Of a stretch of DNA of 64,000 nucleotides, positions 26,126 to 37,770 are shown in pieces (position 1 is the stretch's first letter; each line of letters opens with the position of its first letter). This DNA is from Euphorbia lathyris. Its lineage: Eukaryota > Streptophyta > Magnoliopsida > Malpighiales > Euphorbiaceae. The stretch spans positions 48,506,501 through 48,570,500 of the forward strand of contig NC_088919.1 of assembly GCF_963576675.1 (NCBI RefSeq). The letters are read 5' to 3'. Both the position numbers and the translations under genes were made by a program. The notes under the pieces are model-generated. The model searched no databases and was not told the origin of the DNA. It was given only the letters and a program-made list of their open reading frames with translations.

Positions 26126-29100
26126 CTAGAACGAATCCCTCGCATTGCTCCGGATATTTAAAACGAATAATTATTTTAATAAATAAAACATAAAAGTTAC
26201 TAAAGTAAGATAAGATAATTATATATTTTAAATAAAATAATTGATTATACGTTAGGAAATGTACAAAATATTTTTTACTCTAAAAAAATCCAGCAATAAT
26301 ATATTCACCATCTAATTCATAACGAAAAGTCAATTCAGTTAAATTTAAAAATAAATAATTAAATATACGAGCCTTCTAAAATATAAATTTATCGGTTATT
26401 TTGTTTGTAACTGAAAATTTTAATTTTTCAAAAACAGAAAATTTGATCAATATAGTATAAAAATTTTAAGAAATAAAAGGAGTAAAAAGAAAAGACCTAC
26501 TTAAAAACTTCAATAGAAGAGAAGGAAATTGAGAAAGAAAAAATGCAATAAAAATGGGAATAATCAGAACCAAATGATAAGTAATATCCAACAATAATAA
26601 ACAAAGAAATATAAATAATAAACAAATAAAAGAAATTTCAAAATGGTATCATAACTCAGTCAACTTAACAATTATAATCTCTCCCATAAGTAGCATCTCA
26701 AAGCGAATTCTAATAAAATATTTATAGATAAAGAATTGCTGAAATTTAAATAATACATATTCAATAATAGATATCAGTGCTCGTCTCCTTGATTTAGTTT
26801 GAACCAATTAGTTTTGCTTTAATTAACATGTAAATCAACACTTATTTTTTTTGTTTGCATATATTCAATCTAACAGCACATCAAGTGTAAATTTGGTTTT
26901 TGTTGTTGCCCATATCCCTGTTGAGATTTCTTTAACCTTTAGTATTTGTCTTCCCAACTCTCCATTTACATGGAAACAAACCTTTAAACTAAAAAGTGAA
27001 TTGGAGTTAATTGATAATATCAAAATTTGAAGCTCAAAAACATGTATGTAGATCTAAATAAATAAATAGAACATTTATGGAAAAAGGCATAAAGTATATA
27101 GGAGTTGTTTAAAATTTGGTTAAGCTGTATTAATAATTGTATCAAATAAATAACCTGGTTTTATTTTAGACATGTTAACACCAAGACAATAATGCAACTA
27201 TGCAAGGTATATCATTGTTTTTCCAAATAAACATTATGCACGAAAACCTTCCAAAAGCTAAAATGTATGAAAACATTTAAATCTATCAGATTTAATCATT
27301 GATATGTCATTGTGTCATATCATCAATAGACCTTAAATTCATCGACTCATCAAAAGAAAAGAAAGGGTGGTAAACTAAAAGAAAACTATAACATGGCAAA
27401 AGAAAAAACAATCAAGGAAACCAAACGGTACAGATAGGCCATTAACTTATGGACAACTTGTGAAGTTATTGAAATTCCAAATCAATCTTCCTAAATTTAT
27501 AAAGTAGAAATTAACTTCAAAGCATATGATAGGACCAAAGAGTGAGACAAAAATATTTAATTTGCAGAATCTCATTCTCATTCCAATATTCGAAAGCCTA
27601 TCATTCTTTCTTATTATTCATAGAAATAATCAATAAATACTTATTTAATTCATCATTTGCAATCAAGGTAATAACATGCAAAAGAGTTAGCAACATGGTA
27701 CCTAATTCTTTTAAGATAACCACCCTCATGTATTCAATAATAACCAAATTAAAGAAACCAAAATAGAGCTTTTTGCTTAGAAGAATCACCTCAACTTAAT
27801 CATTGTTTTGAAATAAAGTTTTTTTTTTCTTAAATAATTCGTATTTGTAATTTCGAATCCAGTTTTCTTAAAGCATTTGAATAATATTTGTGATAAACAA
27901 CTACTTTATTTTACAATCATGAAAAAAATATCAGGTTCCATTCATAATATATATGAGTTCTGTTTTTGTTTATTGGCCTAACCCCAAGCTCCATTAGCAA
28001 CTAAAGACATGTTCATTAATCTTTAATAACAAAGAAACAATAGTAAAATCGGAGGAAATAATTAAATATTTTTCTATGTCAATCGGAAAATCAAAATTAG
28101 AAGAGAAATTGCCGGAATTTTAGAAGGTAACCTGTGAAAGACATCCAAAGTAGTCTTTTTGAAAAATAATTGGGTGGCAGAGGCAGGCCGTCCATGTGAA
28201 ATCTATGTATAATGTAGCCATAAAATCAAACTCAAAGAGTGTATACCCTAACATTGAGATTAGTACACTAAATTAAAAAATACAAAGGATGCCAGAAAAA
28301 TAGATTAATGCGAAACGAAGAAATGAAGGGCAACGAAGATACCTTAATAAATGTAACACTAATAAAGGCACATGTCCATCAATGATTAAATAAAAAAAAA
28401 TGATGTTTTACTTGAAATCAACAAATTAAACATAAATATACTTATTTTAACTATTATTACAAAAAAAATTGTTTATGAAAGACCCATAATCTGATTCAAC
28501 AGTAATACAAAAAGACTGATGAAAAAATATAAACTCTTTTATTTCTTTTTCTAATTATGACATCAATTAATTGATTGCACCCATTCATTCCAAACCTAAT
28601 ATTGCAAATCTTATATCTAAAGTTTAAGAAGAAATGCAAGTCCTAGAGAATAGAAACAATTTCTTTCTCTTACCAAGTTCCCCCTTTCTCTTCTTCTTTA
28701 AATACTTATTTAATCTAATTAACTCCAATTAGTCTCAACTAATTTCATTCCAACATCATTTTTATGTTTCCTAGATATCACATTAAAACAAAGAACCATC
28801 CACATCATTTAATATTGGTGAAAAACAAATTAGCATAACAAAAAATATAATATAAAGTAACACTCATTTGAAAGACCTTGAAAAGCTAGAAAACCAATTC
28901 TCGAGGATAGGAAATACGAAAAGTCATTTCGGAATTGCTCACTCTTCACTTTTGGATCCTCAAAAGTCAACTTTTTTCGTGATTTAGATGAGGCTAAATG
29001 TTCCATAATAACAAAATGTCAAAAAGAATTGTGGTTAAATTTCGATTTCTAAGTTCATTACTTGGTAGCAATGAATTTTTCATTCCAATGAAGTATATGA

Positions 29101-29377
29101 GTTTAAAATAATCAATTCAAAGGAATGAAAGTATCATATTCTGAAAAATTCATTCATATAGGGTTTGAAAATCAGAGCTTTTTAAATTGGAAAACTTAGT
29201 ATCATCACATGTACATATTGGGCAGCTACAAATTCAATCAGCAACAAAGACAATGTTAGATAAATAAAAGTATAAATTTCTCTTGATTAGACTTAATAGA
29301 TTTAGATACCGGATCTAATAGGATGCAGAGAACCCGTTAACTGCATAATGTAATTTAGAACTATACCAGTTAACTAA

Positions 29378-30098
29378 TGATGAGGGCATCCCTTACCTAA
29401 GCCCGAGCTCGGAGCCAAGAGACGGGAACGACGAGGGCCGGGTTAACCAACGGAGCATGCGAGGTGTGATCAGAAGGACGCGGGGCGTGCGGGACTCCCT
29501 TGCCGAAGAATTGTCCAGGAGAGACCTGACGCGGGGCGTCTCTCCCAGTACGCGGGACGTGAAACCAGAGCCCGAAGCAAAGGCTGTCCAAGAGGCCGAA
29601 TACGCGGGACATACCACCAGGGACGCCACGCGTGGAGTCCATCAACAGGAGTCACCAAGATCAGAGGCTCCAATACGCGGGGCGTGACTCCTGCGATGCC
29701 ACACGTGCAGTGTTCTTCAAAGACTCTTCAATCTCAGAACAATACTTCTCCTCCAAGTTCTTACTAAAAGGGGACCATTTCTGTTGATGCTTATTTACTG
29801 TTTTGCCCTCGACCTATTATTACTAAACTGCCATCCTTTCCTATTCTATCCTTAGTCACTTGTCTTGCCCAAAACCCTATTCATGGGTCTTTGGTCTTTT
29901 CCCTTCTTATTTGGGAGAGTATTTAAACTCCCTTCTTTGTAATGTTAAAGAACTTTTGATGAATTTTGAATATAACATCCATTGGAGCACCAAGGTTTCA
30001 CCTTGTTTGGGTTAACTCAACCTTTAAGTCTAGCTTGAGAAGATTGAAATCTTTGTTGGTTTAAGATTAAAACCTCCATTCGACTTTAATCTACATCA
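29378..30098 (+). repeat. 5' LTR of the Ty3 element (721 bp)
   Basis: Starts TG and ends CA. It contains a GC-rich block (about 29400-29700) with several acgcggggcgt-type motifs, then a TATA-like tatttaaac (29920-29928). The coding region starts about 50 bases after the LTR. Confidence 0.95.
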
Positions 30099-30100
30099 GT

Positions 30101-30115
30101 TGGTATCAAAGCCGA
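30101..30115 (+). other. Primer-binding site
   Basis: tggtatcaaagccga begins two bases after the 5' LTR. It matches the usual plant initiator tRNA-Met primer site (tggtatcagagc) with one change. Confidence 0.85.
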
Positions 30116-30148
30116 GTCGTTTTCCTTCCCGGAGACTTCTTCTCGGAA

Positions 30149-31105
30149 ATGGTTCGACCGCGTATCACAAACGAAGCCACTGGATCCATGGAGCAACGAG
30201 TTGAGACGCTAGAAGGCAATGTGAATCATATCACGGAGTCTCTAAGCACGTTGGAGGAAAGGCATAACACAAGTACTCGAGATATTCTTCTCGCCATCGA
30301 AGAACTCAAAATATCAATCCGCAATACCCAAGCTCTTATAACCGGAGAGCCTCACCGGCGGCAAGAAGAACAAGCCCGCCCTCTGCTTGACCGACAACCA
30401 TCACCACCACCAAGGAGAACGTATGCGCCCCAAGCCATGGACCCTCGGGTTCAAGAGGTAAGACGGACTAATCCCGTAATCATTAGAAATGCGGATAGTG
30501 ATAGTGATGGAGACTTGTTTGATGATTACGATATGCCTAGGATTGCTAGGAATATGGGGATTAGGATGGATGATAATGTTATGCATGATAGACCTAGACA
30601 TGATGTGCATGTGAATGATGTTGTTGGTCCCGCGCATGTGCGTGCCGGGAATATGGATATTGTGCATAATGATGTTGTAGGTGGTTATGAGAGGGAGAAT
30701 GTTGGTTTGAATGACCCGTATGGGGGTCGGGGTAATGACAGAGGCGGATATAGAGGCGAGCCGAATGTAAGAATGGGGTTTGGAGGAAATTTCGAGAGGG
30801 ACGACGCCTTCAAATTGAAAGTTGACTTACCGTCATTCGGGGGAGAACTCGACATAGAGGGTTTTCTCGATTGGTTGTTAGAGGTGGAGCGGTTCTTTGA
30901 TTATGCGGGTATACCGGAGGATCGGAAGGTCCGTTTGATAGCTTACCGATTGAAAGGAGGAGCTTCAGTTTGGTGGGATAATATGAAAGAGGGGAGAAGA
31001 AGAGAAGGAAGGGAGTCGATTAGATCTTGGCTTAGAATGAAGTCGATGTTGAGAGAGAGATTTCTGCCACCCGACTATGAGCAATACATTTACAGTTCCT
31101 GTTGA
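30149..31105 (+). pseudogene. gag, N-terminal part, interrupted by a solo LTR
   Basis: Gag forms the virus-like particle in the cytoplasm. The frame opens MVRPRITNEATGSMEQRVE, has a predicted heptad-rich helical stretch (residues about 12-60), a charged disordered linker, and then the retrotransposon gag domain (about residues 215-315: DLPSFGGELDIEGFLDWLLE, RLIAYRLKGGASVWWDNM). It breaks off in the middle of the gag domain where a solo LTR starts at 31100; the last few codons belong to the insert. The rest of the domain resumes at 32443. The start is chosen because it is the first ATG after the primer site and lies in the long frame. Confidence 0.9.
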
Positions 31106-32437
31106 AACACCTTTCCACATAATTTTGATTTGACAAAATTATTTAAGTACAATTAAAATATATTCTAAACACACTAAGTTTAAATGCTTTGATTTATTCT
31201 ACTAATGTGTTTGTTCAATTTTGAGTTAAATTGTTTATAAGACACAAGGATTAAAAGGCCCAAGCCCAATACGGAAGTCAAAGCCCAAGTCAAACAGTTT
31301 AAGGCAACTCGGCCCGCGTATGTCAAAACGCTGTCGTTATGAACAGAACTCAGCTCAGCGGAAGAAGGATCTAGAAGACCTTCCTGGAACAACTTCGGGA
31401 CGAAGCTGCTGAGTTGATTCGACAAACAGTACAAGACAGCAGTTGGCTAAGAACAACTTCCAGACATAGTATTTCCACTTCTAGTAAAGTTCAGAAGACA
31501 CAGTATGCTGTCTAGTTGACATTACCATAAATGGAGAGACATTCTGCCGAGCTGACCAAAAGCTGACCGAGGACAGAAGATACTCAAATCTGATTGGCCA
31601 AGAGCTCTGAGCAAGTCAGGATGACAACGACAGGAAGCCGTTTCCCTCCAACGGTTATTTCGAAATTCGAAATGACCGATGTGTTCAGACGTCTCTATAA
31701 ATAGGGCCATCCAGATACTTCAAAATACACAGAACTTGATCAAGCCATTACGCTGACCAAATTTCTACGCAAAGTTCTGCAAGAAAAAGCAAAGCAAATC
31801 TTACACTAAATTTCATATCTTTTGTGTAAAAGTCTAGAGTGATTATTCAATCATCTAAGGTGTCTTAGCAATTGTTGTTTAGGACAAAAACCTATCATTT
31901 CTAGAGATTAGAAAGGAGAGGCTGAGTACTCGGTTATAGTACTCAACAAGAGATTAGGATTGAGTAGAGGTATAGAGGAAGGTACTCTTGTTATACTCAG
32001 TTGCTAAGATTGTAAAAGGTTTGAGGCTCTACCTTTAAAGAGCTCAGTAGAGGATTCGAAATCTCGGAACGTGTTCCGGGGACAGGACGTAGGCTTGGAG
32101 GCCGAACCTGGATAAATCTGCTGAGTAACATATTTCTAACCTTTAACTCCTTTATATATTTATTGCTTGCTTAAACAAAAACTGACCAAGCAAAGAGGTC
32201 AAGCTGAGTTGTGCGCATTGAATATCTGAGCTCAGGAATAGACTCTAAGTGCTATCTCCTGACTCAAGTAAAGAAACTGACCTAGTCACTAGTTGACTAA
32301 GCCAATATCTTGGTATTCACTCAGCGCCGCTGTCCAAACCTTTTTCTCACGAAAAAGAAGCATGCCCTAGCTTAAAATTTTTAAATAGTTCCTAACCCCC
32401 CCTGGAACTATACTTGTAACGTTATAAGGGACCAACA
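31100..32437 (+). mobile_element. Solo LTR inserted in gag (1338 bp)
   Basis: Begins TGTTGAAACACC and ends GGGACCAACA. It is flanked by a perfect 5-bp duplication GTTCC (31095-31099 and 32438-32442). It contains a TATA box ctataaatag (31694-31703) in plus orientation and no coding region. Size and composition resemble LTRs of large plant Ty1 elements, but the family is not proven. No internal region remains, as expected after LTR-LTR recombination. Confidence 0.88.
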
Positions 32438-32442
32438 GTTCC

Positions 32443-33164
32443 TACCGGAATTGTTCACAAGGTGCAAGGAGTGTGCACGAATACACCTCGGAGTTCTTGC
32501 GGCTTTCGGCAAGGGCTAACCTGTCGGAAACCGAAAGCCAAAAGACTTCAAGGTATCTTGAAGGATTGAGGTACAACATCCAAGACCGGATTGGAACACA
32601 GATGGTGATTCGGGTGCAAGACGACCGTAATTTAACATTGAAGGCCGAGGCACAATTGAGTTTGAGGGGTCGTGAAGGCTATAGGAGAGCCGAGGCTGAG
32701 AACACTTATGGAGGGAGAGGAGCTCCCAAGGGAATTGATAAGGGTAAAGGGGTTGCAAGTTCAAGCGATTCTAAGGCGCCAAGTGCGGGAAAGGCACCTA
32801 GTGGAGATGTGAGGCGACACAACCCCCTAGGGGCAACTACCCTTATGCGAGGCCGGCTCCATTCAAATGTTTCCGATGCAATGAGCCAGGCCACCGTTCC
32901 AATGAGTGCCCCAAGAGAAGGAGCGCCAACGTGGTTGAGCGGTATGAAGACGATGAGGAATATGATGATGAAGGGGATGTGTGTTGTGAGCCGATTGATG
33001 ATGACTATGATGGGGAGTATGATGGTGGACAAACCACACATGTAGTAAGAAGACTTTTGGTCTCAAGTAAGGTGGAGTCGGATCAACGACATCAATTGTT
33101 CCGAACCCGATGTCTAGTGCAAGGGGTGAAGTGCAATGTGATCATTGATAGTGGGAGTCAATAG
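32443..33164 (+). pseudogene. gag C-terminal part and start of protease, frameshifted and with a stop
   Basis: The gag domain resumes (EYTSEFLRLSARANLSE, then YNIQDRIGTQMV) and is followed by a basic linker. A CCHC zinc knuckle (CFRCNEPGHRSNEC, about 32868-32910) lies in a different frame from the gag domain, placing a one-base loss near 32820-32837. An acidic stretch and the protease active-site motif IIDSGSQ follow (about 33138-33161). Immediately after it an in-frame TAG (33162-33164) replaces what is normally a Gln codon, a C-to-T type change. Gag packages RNA and protease matures the polyprotein; neither can be made intact from this copy. Confidence 0.87.
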
Positions 33165-33179
33165 AATATTATCAGTGAC

Positions 33180-35066
33180 ATGGCAGCCAAAAGGTTCGGA
33201 TTAACTATTGAAGCGCACCCTAGTCCGCACAGTGTGGGGTGGATCAAGGACGTGGGTGAGATGAAGGTTACCCAAAGGTGTAGGGTACCCCTTGAGATCG
33301 GGGAGTACCAAGACGAGGTCTATTGTGACATCATGGAGATGGATGCCTGCCACTTATTGTTGGGGCGTCTATGGCAATTTGATCGAGACGCTACCCATGC
33401 CGGAAAGAAGAACACCTACCGGTTTGTAAAGGATGGAGTTCGATATGTGCTAACACCTCTAGTGGGAGAGACCAAGAACAAAGGGAAGTCTACCTTGATC
33501 GTTTGCCCAACTCACAAGGCGTTTATTAACGAGTGTGAGGAGAGTCAAACGGTCTATATAGTGATGGTGAAGTCTAGCACGCCGACGGCTGGGGTAGGAA
33601 GTGAAGGCGGAGAAGTTCCGGAAGATGTGGGGAGATTCCTCAATGAGTTCCATGACGTCTTTCCGAAAGAGTTGTCGTATGGGCTGCCACCTCTACGGGA
33701 CATCCAACACCATATTGATCTAGTGCCGGGAGCTAGCTTGCCTAGTCTTCCTCACTACCGGATGAGTCCCAAAGAGAGTGAAGTGATGAAGGAGAATATG
33801 GAGGAGTTGATAAGAATGGGCTACGTTAGGGAGAGTATGAGTCCGTGTGCAGTACCGGCTTTGTTGACACCCAAGAAAGATGGGTCGTGGAGGATGTGTG
33901 TGGATAGTCGGGCCATCAACAAGATTACCATACGATACAAGTTCCCGATTCCCCGACTTGATGATATGCTTGACCAATTGGGTGGGTCCAAGGTCTTTTC
34001 GAAGATTGATTTGAGGAGTGGGTACCACCAAATTCGGATCAAGGCGGGAGATGAGTGGAAGACGGCGTTTAAGACGCGTGATGGGTTGTATGAGTGGCTA
34101 GTGATGCCATTCGGGATGACCAATGCACCGAGTACTTTCATGAGGTTGATGAACCAAGTATTGCGTTCGGTGATTGGGAAGTTTGTGGTGGTCTACTTTG
34201 ATGATATTCTCATCCATAGTAAGACGTTGGAAGAACATGTGGAGCACTTGGGGACCGTGCTAGCTTTGCTCCGAGAGAATCAACTCTTTGCCAACACTAA
34301 GAAGTGTGACTTTGTGATGGAGAGCTTGGTGTTTCTCGGGTATGTGGTCAGTGGGAGCGGTATCCGGGTTGATAAAGAGAAAGTTAGGGCTATTCGGGAG
34401 TGGCCGACTCCAAAGACCGTTGGGGATATTAGAAGCTTTCATGGATTGGCTACTTTCTATAAGCGGTTCATCCGGAATTTCAGCACTATCGTGGCTCCTA
34501 TGACCGAGTGTTTGAAGAAAGGTAGGGGCTTCAAGTGGGGAGATGAGCAAGAGAGCAGTTTTGCGTTGATAAAGGAAAAGCTAAGCACCGCTCCGGTTTT
34601 AGCGTTTCCAGATTTTGATAAGCTCTTTGAAGTTGAGTGTGATGCAAGTGGAGTAGGAGTTGGGGGAGTATTGATGCAAGAGAGGAGGCCCATTGCTTAT
34701 TTCAGTGAGAAGTTGTGTGACTCGAGGCAAAAATGGGCCACCTATGATAAGGAATTCTATGCGGTAGTGCGGGCTCTCAAGACGTGGGAGCACTATCTCA
34801 TTGGAAAGGAGTTCATGTTGTATACCGACCACCAAGCCCTCAAGTACTTGGGAAGTCAAAGGCAACTCCGGAGTTCCATGCATGCTAGGTGGTCCACTTT
34901 TGTGGATAAGTTTCCCTATAAGCTTCTCCACAAAGCGGGTCAACAAAACAAAGTAGCGGATGCTTTGAGCCGAAGGGTGGCACTCCTCAAAATAGTAGCC
35001 TTGGAGTTAGTAGACTTTGAGCACATCAAGGGGGAGTACTTTGACGATCCAGACTTTGGAAGTTAG
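33180..35066 (+). pseudogene. pol: protease remainder, reverse transcriptase, RNase H
   Basis: An open frame of 628 codons in phase with the protease before the TAG at 33162; the ATG used as left limit is internal to protease. Residues about 1-90 finish the protease, including a [16 protein letters not shown] motif. RT spans about 200-370, with [13 protein letters not shown] and the YFDD catalytic box (residues 339-342). RNase H of the Ty3 type spans about 470-600 ([22 protein letters not shown]). RT copies element RNA into DNA in the particle. The frame ends at a TAG caused by a one-base loss near 35060, just before the integrase. Confidence 0.93.
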
Positions 35067-35068
35067 TG

Positions 35069-36375
35069 GGAGAAGTGCAAGAATGGTACCGAAGGGGGGG
35101 GAGTATCAATTAGTCGACGAGTTCCTCATGAGGGGTAGTCAATTGTGCCTCCCGGGTACGTCCATACGAGAAAGAGTGATCCGAGAACTACATGGAGGGG
35201 TGTTGGGAGGTCATTTCGGTCGAGATAAGACCTTTGAGGCGGTTAGCTCCCGATATTTCTGGCCTAGGATGAGGAAAGATATGGCGTACATCGTAGAGCA
35301 ATGCGAAAATTGCCAAACCTCCAAAGGACATGCTACTAATGCCGGATTACGGATGCACCTCCCGATCCCGGAAACTATTTGGGAGGATCTCTCAATGGAC
35401 TTTGTGTTGGGACTAACAAGGACCCAACGGAGTATGGATTCTATCTTCGTGGTGGTGGATAGGTTCTCAAAAATGGCTCACTTCATCCCGTGTCGAAAGA
35501 CTAGTGACGCCACCGCCATTGCTAAGCTTTTCTTCCGTGAGGTGGTGAGACTACATGGGGTACCAAAGACCATAGTATCGGATCGAGACACTATGTTCGT
35601 TAGCCACTTTTGGTGGACTCTTTGGGCCATCCTCGGATCCACTTTGAAGTTTAGTACCACGGCTCACCCACAAACGGATGGGCAAACTGAGGCGGTAAAT
35701 CAGACTTTGGGAAACTTATTGAGAAGCAAATGTCGAGACAAACCCAAAATGTGGGATTATGTGATCGCCCAAGCCGAATTTGCCTACAACTTCGCCGTGA
35801 GTTCGACCACCGGGAAGTCCCCTTTCGAGGTTGTGTATACGAAGGCGCCAAACCATTTACTTGATTTGGGCGAAGTACCGAAGGAAGAGAAGAAGAGTGT
35901 AGCGGCATATCACTTGGCCAACGACTACCACCAAATGCACCAAGAAGTTCGGCATAGTATTGAGGAGAAGAATAGTAAGATCAAGGCCAAGGTTGATGAG
36001 CACCGGAGAGATGTTCAGTTTGAGGTGGGGGATGAGGTGATGGTATACTTGGGAAAAGAGCGACTCATGCATGCTCCTAGTAGCAAATTGAGGCCAAGGA
36101 AGTACGCCCCCTATCGGATCACCAAGAAGATTAGTGCCAATGCCTACCAACTAACCCTTCCTAATTGGCTTGGGAAGATGTCTTCTTCTTTTAATGTGCA
36201 GGATCTTAGCTTGTGGAAGCCGGAGGGAGCGTTACCAACCAAGGCATCGGAGACGGAGTCCGCCTCTTTTAAAGAAGGGGAGAATGATGAGGGCATCCCT
36301 TACCTAAGCCCGAGCTCGGAGCCAAGAGACGGGAACGACGAGGGCCGGGGTAACCAACGGAGCACGCAGGCGTGA
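35069..36375 (+). pseudogene. pol: integrase, ending inside the 3' LTR
   Basis: The integrase frame has an HHCC zinc-binding domain ([11 protein letters not shown] ... CENCQ, about 35190-35320). The catalytic triad is D (35398), D (35581) and E (35689), spaced D-60-D-35-E as in the retroviral integrase family. [18 protein letters not shown] C-terminal domain follows. No chromodomain is seen. The open frame can be read from 35017, but residues before about 35083 are out of the true frame: two one-base losses (near 35060 and in the G8 run at 35094-35101) separate it from RNase H. The last 30 codons run into the 3' LTR. Confidence 0.92.
36271..36284 (+). other. Polypurine tract
   Basis: aaagaaggggagaa lies directly before the 3' LTR start (36285), the expected plus-strand priming site. 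Confidence 0.85.
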
Positions 36376-37065
36376 TTAGCAGGACGCGGGGCGTGCGGGA
36401 CTCCCTTGCCGAAGAATTGTCCAGGAGAGACCTGACGCGGGGCGCCTCTCCCAGTACGCGGGATGTGAAACCAGAGCCCGAAGCGAAGGCTGTCCAGGAG
36501 GCCGAATACGCGGGACGTACCACCAGGGACGCCACGCGTGGAGTCCATCAACAGGAGTCACCAAGATCAGAGGCTCCAATACGCGGGGCGTGACTCCTGG
36601 GACGCCACGCATGCAGTGTTCTTCAAAGACTCTTCAATCTCAGAAGCTTCGACACGCGGGGCGTACCTAGGGCCACGCGGGGCGTATCCTGCCAGAACAA
36701 TACTTCTCCTCCAAGTTCTTACTAAGAGGGGACCATTTCTGTTGATGCTTATTTACTGTTTTGCCCTCGACCTATTATTACTAAACTGCCATAGACTCTT
36801 TCCTTTCATATTCTATCCTTAGTCACTTGTCTTGCCCAAAACCCTATTCATGGGTCTTTGGTCTTTTCCCTTCTTATTTGGGAGAGTATTTAAACTCCCT
36901 TGTTTGTAATGTTAAAGAACTTTTGATGAATTTTGAATATCGCCTTCATTGGAGCACCAAGGTTTCACCTTGTTTGGGTTAACTCAACCTTCAAGTCTAG
37001 CTTGAGAAGATTGAAATCTTTGTTGGTTTAAGATTAAAACCTCCAGTCGACTTTAATCTACATCA
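36285..37065 (+). repeat. 3' LTR of the Ty3 element (781 bp)
   Basis: Same ends as the 5' LTR, and nearly identical. It is about 60 bp longer, mainly because of an extra block with two acgcggggcgt motifs (about 36645-36700) and a small insertion near 36793. TATA-like tatttaaac lies at 36887-36895. Confidence 0.95.
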
Positions 37066-37668
37066 ACTAACAAACAACATATGCATATTTAGTATTGACA
37101 TTATGAAAATAAAGCCTATTAAACTATCATACGTTTTAAAAAACTGAAAAATGAATTATTGCAAAAAGAAAGTAACAAATCAAGCGAATAGTTATCATAC
37201 CTTTAGGTTGTAATCATTTGAAAATCACATACACAGAGAGATCCTTGCTTAAGGTTTATAGCTTTTGTTCTGCAATCATCTCTAGTATTTAGACAATTAG
37301 TATAATATTTAATAAACAAAACAATTCAAATTCATTTAAATGAAAAACAAATACGAAGGTCTGATAATGAAACATTTTAAACAATTCCTATTAAAAAAAT
37401 ACATAAAACCTAGTTCCTTAATTGCCTAAAATTCCATCAACAACAATCACCAGCTGAATAAAATCGAAAAAAGAAATACCAAAAAAATAGAGCAACTAAA
37501 TAAATAAGAAAGAGAACAAACACACCTAAGAAGGACCAACTCCTTATATATCTCTGAGCTATCTGATAATGAACCCATCCTGTATGAAAAAAGAAAAAAA
37601 AAAAAGAAATCAAGGCTCAAAGGAAACATAGGAAAAAGGAAAAAATAAGAAAAACCTGACCGACGGAG

Positions 37669-37718
37669 TGTCACGTCTGTGTCTAAAATTTTTAACCTTC
37701 GTTTTTCGAAATAGATTG

Positions 37719-37770
<52 letters not shown>

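Larger units (their letters stand above)
29378..37065 (+). mobile_element. Ty3-type LTR retrotransposon with initiator-tRNA-Met primer site
   Basis: A complete element of 7.7 kb flanked by a perfect 5-bp target duplication ACTAA (29373-29377 and 37066-37070). LTRs begin TGATGAGG and end TACATCA. Domain order is gag, protease, RT, RNase H, integrase, i.e. Ty3 order. The integrase type and primer site suggest a chromovirus relative, although no chromodomain is visible. It is inactive: gag is split by a solo LTR and the coding region has several breaks. The two LTRs are very similar apart from indels, so insertion is fairly recent. Confidence 0.97.

Noticed and set aside
27542..27789. Overlapping 62- and 74-codon frames in the Helitron-like element
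   Set aside because: AT-rich, overlapping on opposite strands, with no recognisable motif or splice context.
29393..29687. Several overlapping frames rich in Arg, Pro and Gly in the LTR
   Set aside because: They result from the GC-rich acgcggggcgt motif cluster, which is open in several frames at once.
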